NCBI GenBank assembly: GCA_001566295.1
Contig: KQ964251.1
Coordinates: forward strand, 315,838-379,837
DNA from: Microdochium bolleyi
Taxonomy: Eukaryota > Ascomycota > Sordariomycetes > Xylariales > Microdochiaceae
Length of the DNA: 64,000 nt
Reading direction: 5' to 3'
Shown here: positions 12,774-22,886 of the stretch, piece by piece
Layout: every line of letters starts with the position of its first letter
How positions within the stretch are numbered: the first letter of the stretch is position 1
Notes under the pieces: model-generated
Database searches by the model: none
Told to the model about the DNA's origin: nothing
Seen by the model: the letters and a program-made list of their open reading frames with translations, nothing else
Position numbers and translations under genes: made by a program

Positions 12774-14819
12774 ATGTCCCAACTCTTTGGCCGTGTCCGG
12801 AATAAGCTGTCGGGTAGTCAATCCGATATCGATCCCCACCATTGGCGCCTCCCGCCTGTTTCTTCCTACACAACCCCAAAGCCAGGGACCAGTAATGACG
12901 GCAGCGGCATCAAGAAGCAGCACAAGCAGACTCTCATCCCAGACCCGCAAGTCTTCAAGAATGCCTTCATCCCCGCCGACCCCGAGGCTGGTCTCGGCTC
13001 GGCCGGCAGCGCCCCGGCCACCGCGCTGAGCAGCAGCAGCAACGACGACCCTATCTACCCAGACGTGAGCCATGCTGCACTGCATCTTGCGCTCCTCGAG
13101 TGCTTCCACGGGCTCCGCCACAGCGCTGATGCTCTCGACATCGAAGTGCTCAAGTCCCATACCCAACACCACAGCCTACGCCACCAGCAATCGCAGCCCT
13201 GGCCTCAGCCACCTACTTACAGTGAGAAGCCCAGCATCTTGGAGCTCGTCTCGAGTGGCTCAAAGATGGCCTCTGTGGACACGCAGCCGGACGCTGAAGC
13301 TGGCGCCGCAGCTAGTCATCACGACCTCACGCATGGCGGCCGCGAGGGCGACGATGGTCTCAAACAGAACGACTCAGAGAGCGCGCAGAAATGGAACCTT
13401 CTAGTCCGCCTGGCCGTTGACCGCTTCGAAGTCTGGTGGCGCTCCATCGCCAAGGTCCTTCAGCACGCCACCGTCTACACGCACCTGCGACATCCCAAGG
13501 CAGCCGTGCAGCTGAGCGAGAACTATCTTCCGCCGCTCGACGTGCTCCTCGTCTGGTACGTGTTCATGCTACACGGCGATGGCGATGCGTATGCCTCTGC
13601 CTGTCGCGACCACCGAGACGTGCCTCGCCTGCAGCACTTGTGTTTTCCCTGGGAAGCCCTGCGCGCCGTCATCGACACCAATGCCCAAGGCCACGCTCCT
13701 CGCCAGCCTGGCCAGCTGCCACGGGCGGTCACCTCGCCAACGTCACCCACGTTCCATACTGCTCCTGCTGGTCCCACTTCCTCTTGGTCGGGATTTGCTT
13801 ACAATCTCCCACGAGCGGCCCAGGCTTTATTCCGGACCTTGAGTTCACAGGATGCTGATGTAACTGTGTACCTGGAGAAGCCGCCCCCGTACGTAGAGGA
13901 CCACTCGCCTGCAGCTTTCGATGGGATCGACCTGTATGAGGAAGTCAGGAAGCTCTTCACCACAAACGCCGCTCTCACTTCCACAGTCGGATTTGTGGAC
14001 GAGGCCCATGACTTGCTCTGGATTCGCTCGCCAAGCCTCGTTGGTACCTTGACGCGCAACATCAGAGACTATTTTGACAGCCTCCTCAGTGGCCAGTTTG
14101 ATTCGGCTGGGCTGACCTCGGATCCTGCCGATGACATGAGTCCAATACGCTTTCCGCATATCCCGTTTGGGGTTAATCTGCTGTGGCGGACACATCGCCT
14201 ATATCCCATCCAATACCGCTTGTTCTACGAAGCAAAGCGAGGCCAGCTGTCGGCGGGCCAGCGACTGGTACCTGTGGACGATACTCTGGCCCTTAGGAGC
14301 GGCTTTGATGGAGGCATCGAGGAAGGCCCTGAGGAAGAATTCAGCACCGTCCGGGAGCAGATCAGTATCAGCTTTACACCAAAGAAACCGATGTGCCTAT
14401 GTTGGACATGCGAACGCATCCGCGACGACGCTCCAGATTTTGCATACCTCAAGACTATTCCGCCGACGACTTCATCGTGGCCCTTCTCACCCACCCAGTC
14501 GGCAGCATCTGCATCTTGTCCATCCTCGTCTTCCGAGTCTGTGTCGTCTTCTATTGACGGAGGCGATCCCACTTCATCGACATCCTCCTCATCAACGTCG
14601 CAGCAGCTGTCGACCACCATGATATCACGCTACGACCCGCTGCTCATGCAGGGGCTCAGCGGGGATCAACTTAGGCGAATCCAGGACGACGTCGCTTTCC
14701 ACCGTGCTGTGGAGAGCAGGCGGGCCGCGCGGGAACCCCTGCCTACGCGCGCCATGACTGCGGCGGAGAAGGACGAGGCTAAGAGGAGGAAGCAGAATCG
14801 GTATATTCCGGGGCTCTGA
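12774..14819 (+). CDS. GRDP-like (glycine-rich-domain-protein family) protein
   Basis: A single-exon gene of 681 residues; the ATG at 12774 (MSQLFGRVRNKLSG) is the first one in frame. The pattern resembles fungal members of the GRDP-like family (Pfam family once called DUF1399): FKNAFIPADPE near the start, a HLALLECFHGLR-type helix, LPPLDVLLVWYVFMLHGD, CFPWEALRAVID, LLWIRSPSLVGTLTRNI and a late NLLWRTHRLYPIQYR. The molecular function of this family is not established. The late W-x-T-H motif differs from the commoner D-x-V/I-W-H-T-H form: the acidic residue is Asn and the first His is Arg. Two low-complexity Ser stretches lie near 14500-14600. The C-terminal KRRKQNRYIPGL is conserved-looking. 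Family assignment is from memory. Confidence 0.65.
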   Translation: MSQLFGRVRNKLSGSQSDIDPHHWRLPPVSSYTTPKPGTSNDGSGIKKQHKQTLIPDPQVFKNAFIPADPEAGLGSAGSAPATALSSSSNDDPIYPDVSHAALHLALLECFHGLRHSADALDIEVLKSHTQHHSLRHQQSQPWPQPPTYSEKPSILELVSSGSKMASVDTQPDAEAGAAASHHDLTHGGREGDDGLKQNDSESAQKWNLLVRLAVDRFEVWWRSIAKVLQHATVYTHLRHPKAAVQLSENYLPPLDVLLVWYVFMLHGDGDAYASACRDHRDVPRLQHLCFPWEALRAVIDTNAQGHAPRQPGQLPRAVTSPTSPTFHTAPAGPTSSWSGFAYNLPRAAQALFRTLSSQDADVTVYLEKPPPYVEDHSPAAFDGIDLYEEVRKLFTTNAALTSTVGFVDEAHDLLWIRSPSLVGTLTRNIRDYFDSLLSGQFDSAGLTSDPADDMSPIRFPHIPFGVNLLWRTHRLYPIQYRLFYEAKRGQLSAGQRLVPVDDTLALRSGFDGGIEEGPEEEFSTVREQISISFTPKKPMCLCWTCERIRDDAPDFAYLKTIPPTTSSWPFSPTQSAASASCPSSSSESVSSSIDGGDPTSSTSSSSTSQQLSTTMISRYDPLLMQGLSGDQLRRIQDDVAFHRAVESRRAAREPLPTRAMTAAEKDEAKRRKQNRYIPGL

Positions 14820-15407
14820 TCTTGCACTGGCGGTGGAAGTCTGTCGCCGAATCGAGGCTTTCAATCTATTGTGTTTTGTGTTGTAGTATATTTCAGCGTA
14901 GCCTGTAATGATGATGGTTTGAACAGTTTCAACCGTCGTGAAGTCAGGAATCATTTTCTTTCGTCTGCACACTCTGTTCATTCTCGTGGGCTCAGGCAAG
15001 ACGAATAACTCGCTATTAGATATACACTTACGTACGTTCGTCCAGTTTAATTTGGTACAAATACCGTACAGTAGCCTTCTGCGCCCTCTGTGCCCTTTAC
15101 GTACCTGTCCTAGGAGACGGAGGGAGGGAAGGGGGGTTTAGTCGTCATATAGTAGGGTTTTGATTCGCCTCAAGCTTATGCCTTGAATACAAATACCCCG
15201 TCTAAAACTGGGGGTATGCCTAGGACCAAAAAACGTTCCGAGACAGTCTGCGCTATGGTCCACCGTAACACCGGGAGGAAGGAGCGCATCGGGACTCGGG
15301 TAAGACGTACGGCGGCATGCACGACATCGCGGCTTAACAACACACGTTACAGCATCACCAACCGGACGACAACGCAGCAAAACACTACGTTAATACGCAG
15401 AAAAACG
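14820..15407. other. Convergent intergenic region 3' of GRDP-like gene
   Basis: About 590 bp between the stop at 14819 and the tRNA. It is A/T-richer than its surroundings and should hold the GRDP-like gene's 3' UTR. No gene is supported. Confidence 0.45.
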
Positions 15408-15417
15408 AAAAAAAAAA
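15408..15417 (-). terminator. RNA polymerase III terminator of tRNA-Tyr
   Basis: A run of ten T on the minus strand, starting about 22 nt past the tRNA 3' end. Runs of T are the standard Pol III stop signal. Confidence 0.75.
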
Positions 15418-15439
15418 GTATGGAACATGTCCGTGGTGA

Positions 15440-15541
15440 TCCCTCGGACCGGAATCGAACCGGTGACATTCAGATTTTAAATCTTCTCGCAAGGAGAAGC
15501 CAATTACAGTCTGACGCGATAACCAACTACACCACCAAGGG
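15440..15541 (-). tRNA. tRNA-Tyr(GUA): tRNA-Tyr (anticodon GTA) with 28-nt intron
   Basis: Read on the minus strand this folds as a tRNA: acceptor stem CCCTTGG pairing with CCGAGGG (one T-G wobble) and discriminator A at 15440; a short D stem with GG in the loop; anticodon stem TCAGA/TCTGA; and T arm ACCGG-TTCGATT-CCGGT. The anticodon GTA is at 15507-15505. A 28-nt intron (15503-15476) interrupts the loop one base 3' of the anticodon, the canonical nuclear position; removal leaves the loop CTGTAAA. C1-G72 is the eukaryotic TyrRS identity pair, and eukaryotic tRNA-Tyr genes normally carry introns. The internal B box GGTTCGATTCC is intact. Alternative isotypes such as Leu are excluded by the short variable loop. 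Confidence 0.9.
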
Positions 15542-16093
15542 GGGCTGGTCAAAGAACAGTTGAACTGTTCGTCGAGGCTTTGTTGTTGGATGCCGGCCAT
15601 TTATAGCAGTATATAACAGCATTTACAAACAAACCAGCCAATTCTGTCTCTTCTGCGCCTGGAAGACACTCGTCAGGATGCAGAGAAGTCCCAAGCCAAC
15701 GATAAGGCCTTGCAACAGAACTTGATTGCTCAATCCCAAAAGTCAGGAGTATGACGTGAGCTCGAGCCGCAATTTTGGAGAATGGCTCAAACAGGACTGG
15801 CCGCCTAAGTACTCGGCAGCTTCTCACCAATTGCCCTTAAATACAGATGGCCGTCCAGTATAGCTCGACCACATGAAGATGACTACAAGGTCGGAAATAC
15901 TTCTGTCCGATCAGCAAACAGGTGGATTTTCAATTACGCTTTCGGAGAACTCGCTCTTGTACAGCTGCACGGAAGATACCCAAATGCTGCTGCGAATTGT
16001 TTCGTGAGTTGACTTTGACCAGCATGAAAGAAAACTTTTGTCTATGCTGATTCCCATGCTTCGCCCACCTTTCCCACACCAAACCAATGCCCC
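15542..16093. other. Intergenic between SDR gene and tRNA-Tyr
   Basis: A 550-bp gap that should contain the SDR 3' UTR and the upstream flank of the tRNA. I see no gene or notable repeat. Confidence 0.4.
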
Positions 16094-17019
16094 TCAGGAG
16101 AGACCGAAGATGAGACCACCGTTGGCCCCAACGACGGAGCCGGTGAGCCACTGGCTGTCTGGCCCGCACAGCATGGCCGCGATACCCGCCACCTCGCTCG
16201 TGTAGGCCGGCCGGCCGCCTCCGGTCCTGGCCTCCTCGACCACCTCAGGCGGGTCGACGCCCTCGCGCGCCTGCATGCCTGGGGTGTGCTGGAGCCAGCC
16301 CTTGATCTCGCGCTTGAAGGCGTCGCTGTTCTTGGAGTACATGGGGCCCTCGACGGGGCCCGGGTTGATGGCGTTGACGGTGCAGCGCTCGCTGAGCTCG
16401 CGGGCCCAGGTGCGGGTCATGGCCTCGATGGCGGCCTTTGTGCCGCCGTAGACGCTCTGCTCGATGAAGCCAGTCGTGCTCGAGATGGACGAGATGTTGA
16501 CGATGCGGCCGGATCGGTCGTGCGGCAGGTACGGCTCCGCGGCCTGGGTGAGGAGCAGCGGGCCGAGGACATTGACGCGGTAGCTGATGTCGAACTGGTC
16601 CGGTGTGATCTTGGGGAGCAGGTTGTTGTGGGCCACGCCGGCGTTGTTGATGAGGATGTCGATCTGGAACGAGCCGTCCTGGTTCGCGGCCTTGTCCTTG
16701 AGGGCGGCGATGAAGGCTTTGGGGCCCTCTACTGTGCCCAGGTCGGCCTGCACTGGGAATGTGCGGATGTTGTGTTGCGATGAGAGCTCCTTGGCCAGCT
16801 CTTCTGTGATTGTCCGGGACGACTCTGAGGTGTAGCCAAGAGCAACGTTGGCACCGTAAGAGGCGATCTTCTGGGCAATGGCCTTGCCGATGCCTAGCTT
16901 CTGTCAATAAGTGCACACACAGGTTGTCCGCAACCCTGAGGGCCGGTGAAAACCACTCTGAACTTACCTCGAGAGGCACCAGTCACGATGGCCAACTTGC
17001 CAGCGAGAACACGGCTCAT
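16094..17019 (-). CDS. Short-chain dehydrogenase/reductase (3-oxoacyl-ACP-reductase-like)
   Basis: A classical SDR NAD(P)-dependent oxidoreductase of 283 residues; the substrate is not predictable. Two exons on the minus strand, 17019-16968 and 16893-16094, with the intron falling inside the cofactor motif: MSRVLAGKLAIVTGASR joins to GIGKAIAQKIA, restoring TGxxxGxG. Other family marks are DILINNAGVAHNN, the catalytic serine in VNISSISSTTGF, the YxxxK pair in VYGGTKAAIEA and the NAINPGPVEGP segment. The C-terminus GANGGLIFGLS is typical of the FabG-like subgroup. It lies divergent from the Naa10 gene across a 0.73-kb gap. No neighbouring biosynthetic genes hint at a pathway. Confidence 0.9.
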
Positions 17020-17753
17020 GATGAGAGGAGTGCTGGGGCCGTACTTGAAACGTCTGTGTATAAGTCAATCAGGCCAGCCGGCGACTGGAAGAGAGATACA
17101 GGCATGACCTACGGTAGTCTAGCGGAGTATTTCACGGACACCTGCAATAAGACGAGCAGGAGAGGGAAGCAGCAATGTCTAGACCACGTCTCGGAAGGGA
17201 CACGATTTTATTTATGCGACAGACTACCTGCGATCACACGATAGCCTGCTGCCGCAGCAACACACCGTGAGCTGGTTCCGACAAGAGTCGCCGCCCCGCA
17301 GCGGAGCGGTTGAATGCCCCAAGACATGCGCTCCAATGACGAGCTGGGCGCCCTGAAGCTCTCCCGGGGCGGCCTATTGCGACCCCGATAGTGAAGAGTC
17401 CCCGGCTGGCCCTCTAAAGTGGTCGGCTCGGGGTCGTGCCCCGCGCATCTGATTCCGCTCATCGGCCGGCGCCCGGTTGTACCTGTGTACCTGGGTACCT
17501 CGAACCCCACTACCGACGCCGGGGAGCACGAGCAGCTGGCCTTCCACAGAGCTAGAGGTGGCATTTATTTCGTGACGAGGCTCCAAGACAACGTGCAGAG
17601 CGCAAAGGACAGCAACCACACCCCGCGATCCCACGAGCTATACACCATCGATTGACGAGCCAAAGCAGTGCCACAACCCGCAAACGATAGCTCTGCCCAG
17701 CTTCCGCCGTCACGACCGCAGCGTTCCACACACACACACACAGCACCGCAGCC
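17020..17753. promoter_or_regulatory. Divergent promoter region (SDR / NAA10), with (CA)8
   Basis: A 734-bp gap between divergent genes. A (CA)8 dinucleotide run lies at 17727-17742, directly in the probable 5' leader of the acetyltransferase, 11 nt before its ATG. No extra gene is supported. Confidence 0.5.
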
Positions 17754-18566
17754 ATGGACATCCGGCGCCTCGAGCCCAGCGACATCCCGCTCATCCAGCA
17801 TGCCAACCTCGAGAACCTGCCCGAGAACTACTTCATGAAGTACTACCTCTACCACGCGCTGTCATGGCCCCAGCTGTCCTACGTTGCCGTCGACGTCTCC
17901 CGGCCGCCCAAGACGCCCTACGACTACCCCAAGATCGTCGGCTACGTGCTCGCCAAGATGGAGGAGGAGCCCACCGACGGCGTCCAGCACGGCCACATCA
18001 CCTCCCTCAGCGTCATGCGGACGCACCGGAGGTTAGGCATTGCCGAGAAGCTCATGCGCCAGAGCCGTAAGTGTTTTTTTTTGTATTTTTTCTTCCCGTC
18101 GGGACGCGCGGCGGGGATGGCACGTGTAGTGCCTACACGACTCATTTTATTTGCTAACACTACCAAACCCCTCGAAAACACAGAGCTCGCCATGGTTGAG
18201 ACCTTTGGCGCCCAGTACGTCTCCCTGCACGTGCGCGTGTCCAACAAGGCCGCGATCCACCTCTACACCAAGACGCTCGGCTTCGACCAGGAGAAGCCAG
18301 AGCCCAAGTACTACGCCGACGGCGAGGACGCGCACTGCATGAAGCTCGACCTATCGACGATCCGGGAGCAGGTGCAGGACGCCCGCGACGCCGAGGGCGG
18401 CGACAGCGAGGCCGAGGACGAAGGGGAGCCCGTCGGCGAGGCCGGTGCTGCCAAGGACTCGACACTGCCCAGCCGGCCGAAGGCTGATAATAAGCGCAAG
18501 GTCAAGGTCGGCAGACACCTTGGTGTCGCTGGGCTGGTGGAGAAGGACGAGAGCAAGCAGGCTTAG
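17754..18566 (+). CDS. ARD1: N-terminal acetyltransferase A catalytic subunit (Naa10/Ard1)
   Basis: Catalytic GNAT subunit of the ribosome-associated NatA complex, which with Naa15 acetylates protein N-termini after methionine removal. Two exons, 17754-18066 and 18184-18566, give 231 residues. The start MDIRRLEPSDIPLIQHANL followed by NLPENYFMKYYLYH is the Naa10 signature, and RRLGIAEKLM supplies the acetyl-CoA-binding R/QxxGxG/A motif. The GNAT domain spans about residues 1-155. After it comes a variable tail rich in Asp/Glu, then Lys-rich near the end (KADNKRKVKVGRH), as in other family members. The 117-nt intron begins with a T-run after the GTAAGT donor. Confidence 0.95.
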   Translation: MDIRRLEPSDIPLIQHANLENLPENYFMKYYLYHALSWPQLSYVAVDVSRPPKTPYDYPKIVGYVLAKMEEEPTDGVQHGHITSLSVMRTHRRLGIAEKLMRQSRKCFFLYFFFPSGRAAGMARVVPTRLILFANTTKPLENTELAMVETFGAQYVSLHVRVSNKAAIHLYTKTLGFDQEKPEPKYYADGEDAHCMKLDLSTIREQVQDARDAEGGDSEAEDEGEPVGEAGAAKDSTLPSRPKADNKRKVKVGRHLGVAGLVEKDESKQA

Positions 18567-19112
18567 GCAGCCTGCGAGTTCGGTCTAGGAAAATGCCAGA
18601 CGTGAGGTCGTCCAGGGCACAGCTGCATCATCACCCACGCCCGGTGTGGTTGCTTACTATAACCATACGTGCAGTGTACTATCACTGCCAGGCCCCGAGT
18701 CCTAGATCTGAGACTATCCTGTGAAGAAATGGTGGCATACGAGTCACGGTGCCAGCGCACCGCTGTTGGAAGGGGAACATATAGTATAACACCACTACGA
18801 AGTCTACGACACGATGGCTGTTTTATCATGATAGCATCTAGGCAAGGCGCACAGGACATAGATAAAATTGGAGGTCGAAAGATATCAGATATCCTAGCAT
18901 GTGATTTGTCTGTACGAGTTGAATGAAATAACTGCCCCTGAAGACACTGCCATAATACGGTTCAGGGTAGCTGTTGAGCCAACAGCTTATGATATCTGTC
19001 ACTTCTCGGACTCTATCCGCACCTGTCACACACGAGAACGACTTCCCTCAGCACAATCAACATATAATTATCATTAGTCGAATACTCATGCAGGTGGCAT
19101 TCGTCCCTGAGC
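18567..19112. other. Convergent intergenic region
   Basis: A 546-bp gap between convergent genes; it should hold both 3' UTRs. I see no gene or repeat. Confidence 0.45.
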
Positions 19113-22109
19113 TCAATCCTTCTCTAGAATCCTCGCGGCCTCCTCATCTGCCTCGACTCTCAGCCTCTCTACATTACGCAGCATACTCTCCATGTCACGC
19201 TCAAGCGCCTCGGCCTCGATTTGGGTGGCGGTCTTGGCGTTCCTTTGCCCTTCTTGTGTCTTTGTCTGATACTCCAGCAGGGACAGCTGGGCGACCTTAT
19301 CAGCAATTTGTGCCTCGAGCCTGTCTGCTGCCCGGTGTTTGTCGTCGACGATAGACAGGTCGCCAAGATCAAGGTCCATATCTTGCTGGGTGTGGTCGTT
19401 GTCGGCCATGTGGATTTCCAGGTTGTCGCTGTCATGATCTTCACGGGCGTCAGATGATGGGTGTTGTTGTCGTTCTTGATACTGTTGCTGTACTACAGTG
19501 GTTTGTGGCTGCGGCGGCCAGGCGCCAGGAATATGCTGTTGGCGGTGGTGCTCATGGTCGTAATCGTGATCATGCGGCGCCGACCACAGATTTCCTCTCC
19601 CGCCAGAACCAGGTCCGCTTCTGCTGAAGCTTTGTCCTGGTCCATGAAGACCGGGAATGTCGCTCGTATGACCGCGGTAACTTGGAGCCCCGAACGGTAG
19701 GCCGGGACCACCAAGACCCCTTGGACCTCCACGGTAGCTGGGCGAGGCGACGTGCGGGTGGACTGGATCAGGCGCTACATAGACATTTGGATGCACGTGT
19801 ACATGGGGGACTTGTACATGTGGCACATGGACCTCTGGTACCTGCGGTCCCTGGTGAGGCGCCCACCAGGAAGAAGGACCACCACCCCTTCCGAGGCTTC
19901 CAAATGGACTCCAGCCACCACGGTGCTGTACTACTCCACCCCTCCCCCGACTTGGACCGCTCTGAGACCAATGGCACCGGCGCGCGTCCTCTTGCTGCCG
20001 GAGAAGCTCGTCTCTCGCCCGCTGCTGCTGCTCCCGTTCCATCTCCTGCTGTCGCAGCTGCTCCTCTCGCTGTCGCTGCTGATTTTGGAGCTGGACATCG
20101 CGTTCGCGGTGTTGCTGTTCTCGTATCTGCTCCTGTTGCCGCCGCTGATCTTCCCTCACGCTGTTTCGACCTTCTCCTCGTCCCTCTTTCCGGCGTGAGC
20201 GCTCTGCTGATCTTGTAGCGCGCTTCTCCGCCCGGATGGCCTTCTTCTGCGTCCTCTTCTCTCGTCTCGCGGCCTTCCGCACCGCTCGCCGTTGCTTTTT
20301 GTCCGACCTTCGTTGCTTCTTCTGGTCCTTCTTCAGCCTCTCCCACGAGGCCATGAGAATTTTGACCTCCTCGCGTAGCCGTGCTGTCTCCGCAGTCTGG
20401 ACTTCGTCGTAGGTTGGCGGGGGCGGCCGGTGGTCATCGTTTGCTACTCCTGGTATTTGCTGCGTGCCTTGCTCACGACTTGACCTTGCCATCGCCGTTG
20501 GTGATCTTGCTGTTGGTGCCCGCTTCGCACTTTTGATGTCGGCTTTCGCAGCGCGGAGCATCTCTCGCGTGACGGGTTGTTCTGGATGTGCCAGCCATAC
20601 ACTGATGGACTGTTTCACCACAGGCAGTTGTGCATCTCGGAGATCATCATAGTCAGGCAGGCTGCCGATCGAGGAGGCCGAGGCTGAGGAAGAGGAGCTT
20701 TTCGACAGCTCGGAGAGGGAGTCGTCGTCGTCGTCATTGGGGATCGTAGAGCTGGGCGTTGGATAGCTACGGGATGGGCCGCCGGCTGCACCGGCAGTGC
20801 CACTGACCCCCGCCTCACATTCAACCCCCTCCTCTTGACCCCGAACTGATGTACGATGCCCGTGGTCGCTGTGGGAACCTGCCTGTAGCCAGGCACCTGG
20901 GCCTCTGCCACCACGACCCAGAGCTCTGCCTTGGAAAGAACCACCAGCACCACGATGCCCTCCCCACGGGTGGCTCCAATGTTGTTGGGATGGCCGCGTC
21001 TGATTCGCCATATCCTCGATCGACATGCCCCTCCACCGTACCCCAGACTTGTCTACCTCGAACGAGCTTCCAATCGTCACTCGATCGCCGTCGATCGTCA
21101 CGGGCCCAAAGCGGAGTGCCTGGCCAAGCGGGTTCCGTCTTGAGAACCCGTAAGACTGCTGCTGTGATTGAGCTTGTCCCGTAATCGATGGGCTCGGCTT
21201 GTTTTCCGCCGGCTGTTGGGCTCTGGTGGTTGCCGACCTTGACGACTCCTGGGAGCCAGGCATCCTCTGGATGCCGCCATTGCTTGCTGACGTGGGTGGG
21301 AACTCAAAGGCCATTGACAGGTCCAGCAGCACCGTAACGCCCCTCGGGCCAAAGAACCCAGCATTCCACTCAGCCACGGTGTCCTTGGCTATCCGATTCC
21401 TCTCGGCGATGGCGTGCTCGGGGTAGGTCGACCTGATCTGATCTAGCTGTGCCTCTGCCAGATCACTATTCCCCCAGGAAGACGGTGCAATTGCGGAATT
21501 CATGCCATTGTTCGCGCTGGGCTCTGATCCCTCACGGTTGGCGGCGGCTGCCTCTTTGCGGCTGAGCAGGCTCGAGTTGGACCTCGCGGTGTGATCGGGT
21601 ATCAAAAAATTGACGAATGTCAGCCAGTCCTGCTCTGTGACATCGAGGCTGCTGGCATCCTGGGAGAAAAGCGCGTGTGGGAAGGCGAGGTTGGCCGAAG
21701 TGGTTCGCGGCGTCACCTGGACGGGCACGACTACGCGCAGCCGGGCGCTTGCCTTGTCCGTGGGCGCCACAATCGCCGCTGGGCGAGACTCAAAGTATGC
21801 CTGTGCCGATGCATTGGAGCCGTAGTGGCGGCGGTGCTGGTCTGTGTGAGCACCATCGGAAGGTAGGAATGGAGAAGAACTTGATGGCGGCGAGGACGAC
21901 AACTGCCCGCTGCCCGTCAAGCGATGGCGCGAGTCTGTGGGGGTATCGGGAGGCGTGTAGATGATGTTACTGCTCCTTGTTGACGATGCGGCGAGGGAGG
22001 CATCATCGGAGCCCGTGCCGATGACGGGCGAAGGGCCAAGCCCGGGCGCATTGGAGGAGGAGTCTGTCCAGGTCTCCGAGTACGGCGGAGGTGGATCATG
22101 GGGTTCCAT
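19113..22109 (-). CDS. Unknown 998-residue protein with two PPxY motifs and basic coiled coil
   Basis: A single-exon minus-strand gene; I take the first in-frame ATG at 22109 (MEPHDPPPPYSETW). I do not recognise a named domain. Residues 7-10 form PPPY and residues 564-567 form PPTY, both fitting the PPxY motif bound by WW domains. A conserved-looking globular stretch lies at about residues 130-280 (LTFVNFLIPDHTARSN; EWNAGFFGPRGVTVLLDLSM), with a second patch near 330-370 (LRFGPVTIDGDRVTIGSSFE). Then come acidic/Ser linkers, a Lys/Arg-rich stretch around 600-660, a long Gln/Arg/Glu coiled coil (about 660-720), a His/Gly/Pro-rich segment and a final coiled coil (about 930-998). There is no signal peptide or membrane span. 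A role as an adaptor for a WW-domain ubiquitin ligase is only a guess from the PPxY motifs. Confidence 0.75.
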   Translation of the reverse strand: MEPHDPPPPYSETWTDSSSNAPGLGPSPVIGTGSDDASLAASSTRSSNIIYTPPDTPTDSRHRLTGSGQLSSSPPSSSSPFLPSDGAHTDQHRRHYGSNASAQAYFESRPAAIVAPTDKASARLRVVVPVQVTPRTTSANLAFPHALFSQDASSLDVTEQDWLTFVNFLIPDHTARSNSSLLSRKEAAAANREGSEPSANNGMNSAIAPSSWGNSDLAEAQLDQIRSTYPEHAIAERNRIAKDTVAEWNAGFFGPRGVTVLLDLSMAFEFPPTSASNGGIQRMPGSQESSRSATTRAQQPAENKPSPSITGQAQSQQQSYGFSRRNPLGQALRFGPVTIDGDRVTIGSSFEVDKSGVRWRGMSIEDMANQTRPSQQHWSHPWGGHRGAGGSFQGRALGRGGRGPGAWLQAGSHSDHGHRTSVRGQEEGVECEAGVSGTAGAAGGPSRSYPTPSSTIPNDDDDDSLSELSKSSSSSASASSIGSLPDYDDLRDAQLPVVKQSISVWLAHPEQPVTREMLRAAKADIKSAKRAPTARSPTAMARSSREQGTQQIPGVANDDHRPPPPTYDEVQTAETARLREEVKILMASWERLKKDQKKQRRSDKKQRRAVRKAARREKRTQKKAIRAEKRATRSAERSRRKEGRGEGRNSVREDQRRQQEQIREQQHRERDVQLQNQQRQREEQLRQQEMEREQQQRARDELLRQQEDARRCHWSQSGPSRGRGGVVQHRGGWSPFGSLGRGGGPSSWWAPHQGPQVPEVHVPHVQVPHVHVHPNVYVAPDPVHPHVASPSYRGGPRGLGGPGLPFGAPSYRGHTSDIPGLHGPGQSFSRSGPGSGGRGNLWSAPHDHDYDHEHHRQQHIPGAWPPQPQTTVVQQQYQERQQHPSSDAREDHDSDNLEIHMADNDHTQQDMDLDLGDLSIVDDKHRAADRLEAQIADKVAQLSLLEYQTKTQEGQRNAKTATQIEAEALERDMESMLRNVERLRVEADEEAARILEKD

Positions 22110-22886
22110 TTCGGACAACGCCTACGGGGAGAGCGCGAGCTCCTTGAAAATGGTATTCGAGCCTTCCCGCAGGGAGGTAATAAATGAATGAGCTATCCTG
22201 AGTTTTTGCAAAAAGTTGTGTTCTAATTGCACATGTCAGGAAGCTTCGGTGCCAGAAGACGGGCTATTCTAAACCCCGGAAGTGGTGGTGGTGGTTTGCG
22301 GAGGCTGACGCGCGGGGTTCTTGGTGCAGATTTGGAAGACGGAAACATGAAGGGCAGAGCGGACAGGAACAGAAAACCATGACTCTACACAGATCCAATT
22401 TCTCTCCAAGTCTAGAGGCTGTGCTAGTAAGCGATTTTAAGAAGGGCAGCTCAAGCGTGCAGAAGCTGAGTCCAGTGGTTCCTGTTAACAGTAGGCATGA
22501 CCAGTGCCCCGGCGCTCCGGCGCATTTTATCCTGCTGCCTGGCTCTAGCATGACACTTCGCCTGCACTCGTACTAACTATGTTTTGTGCTTTGGGCCACG
22601 AAGATCAGTCAGCCTACCGTCGTGGCCAGGCGCATGTAAGGCTGAGCAGCTTTACCAGGCAGCCAAAGCTGCAGTGGCAGCAAGACTGAGGGCTGACTGC
22701 ATCGTGCCCATGACACCTCGGCTGTGTCATCTACCTCCATGATCCGTCGTACCACTTGCTCAAGAATCACCAGCATGGTGACGCGGCTTAGCCACGTTCT
22801 CGTATGCGATAGGCGCCCTTGGCTAGTTGTCTCTGGCGGGCTGTAGCTGTTCTCTCGCCAATAAGAGGTTGGAACGTCTTGTCATC
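22110..22886. promoter_or_regulatory. Intergenic: eIF2B beta 3' region and promoter of the PPxY-protein gene
   Basis: A 777-bp gap between two minus-strand genes; it contains a short (GGT)n-like stretch near 22280. No coding sequence or RNA gene is supported. Confidence 0.45.

Noticed and set aside
16245..16979. Alternative minus-strand frame of 244 codons inside the SDR gene
   Set aside because: It is a frame-shifted reading (Arg/His/Pro-rich) of the real SDR exon.
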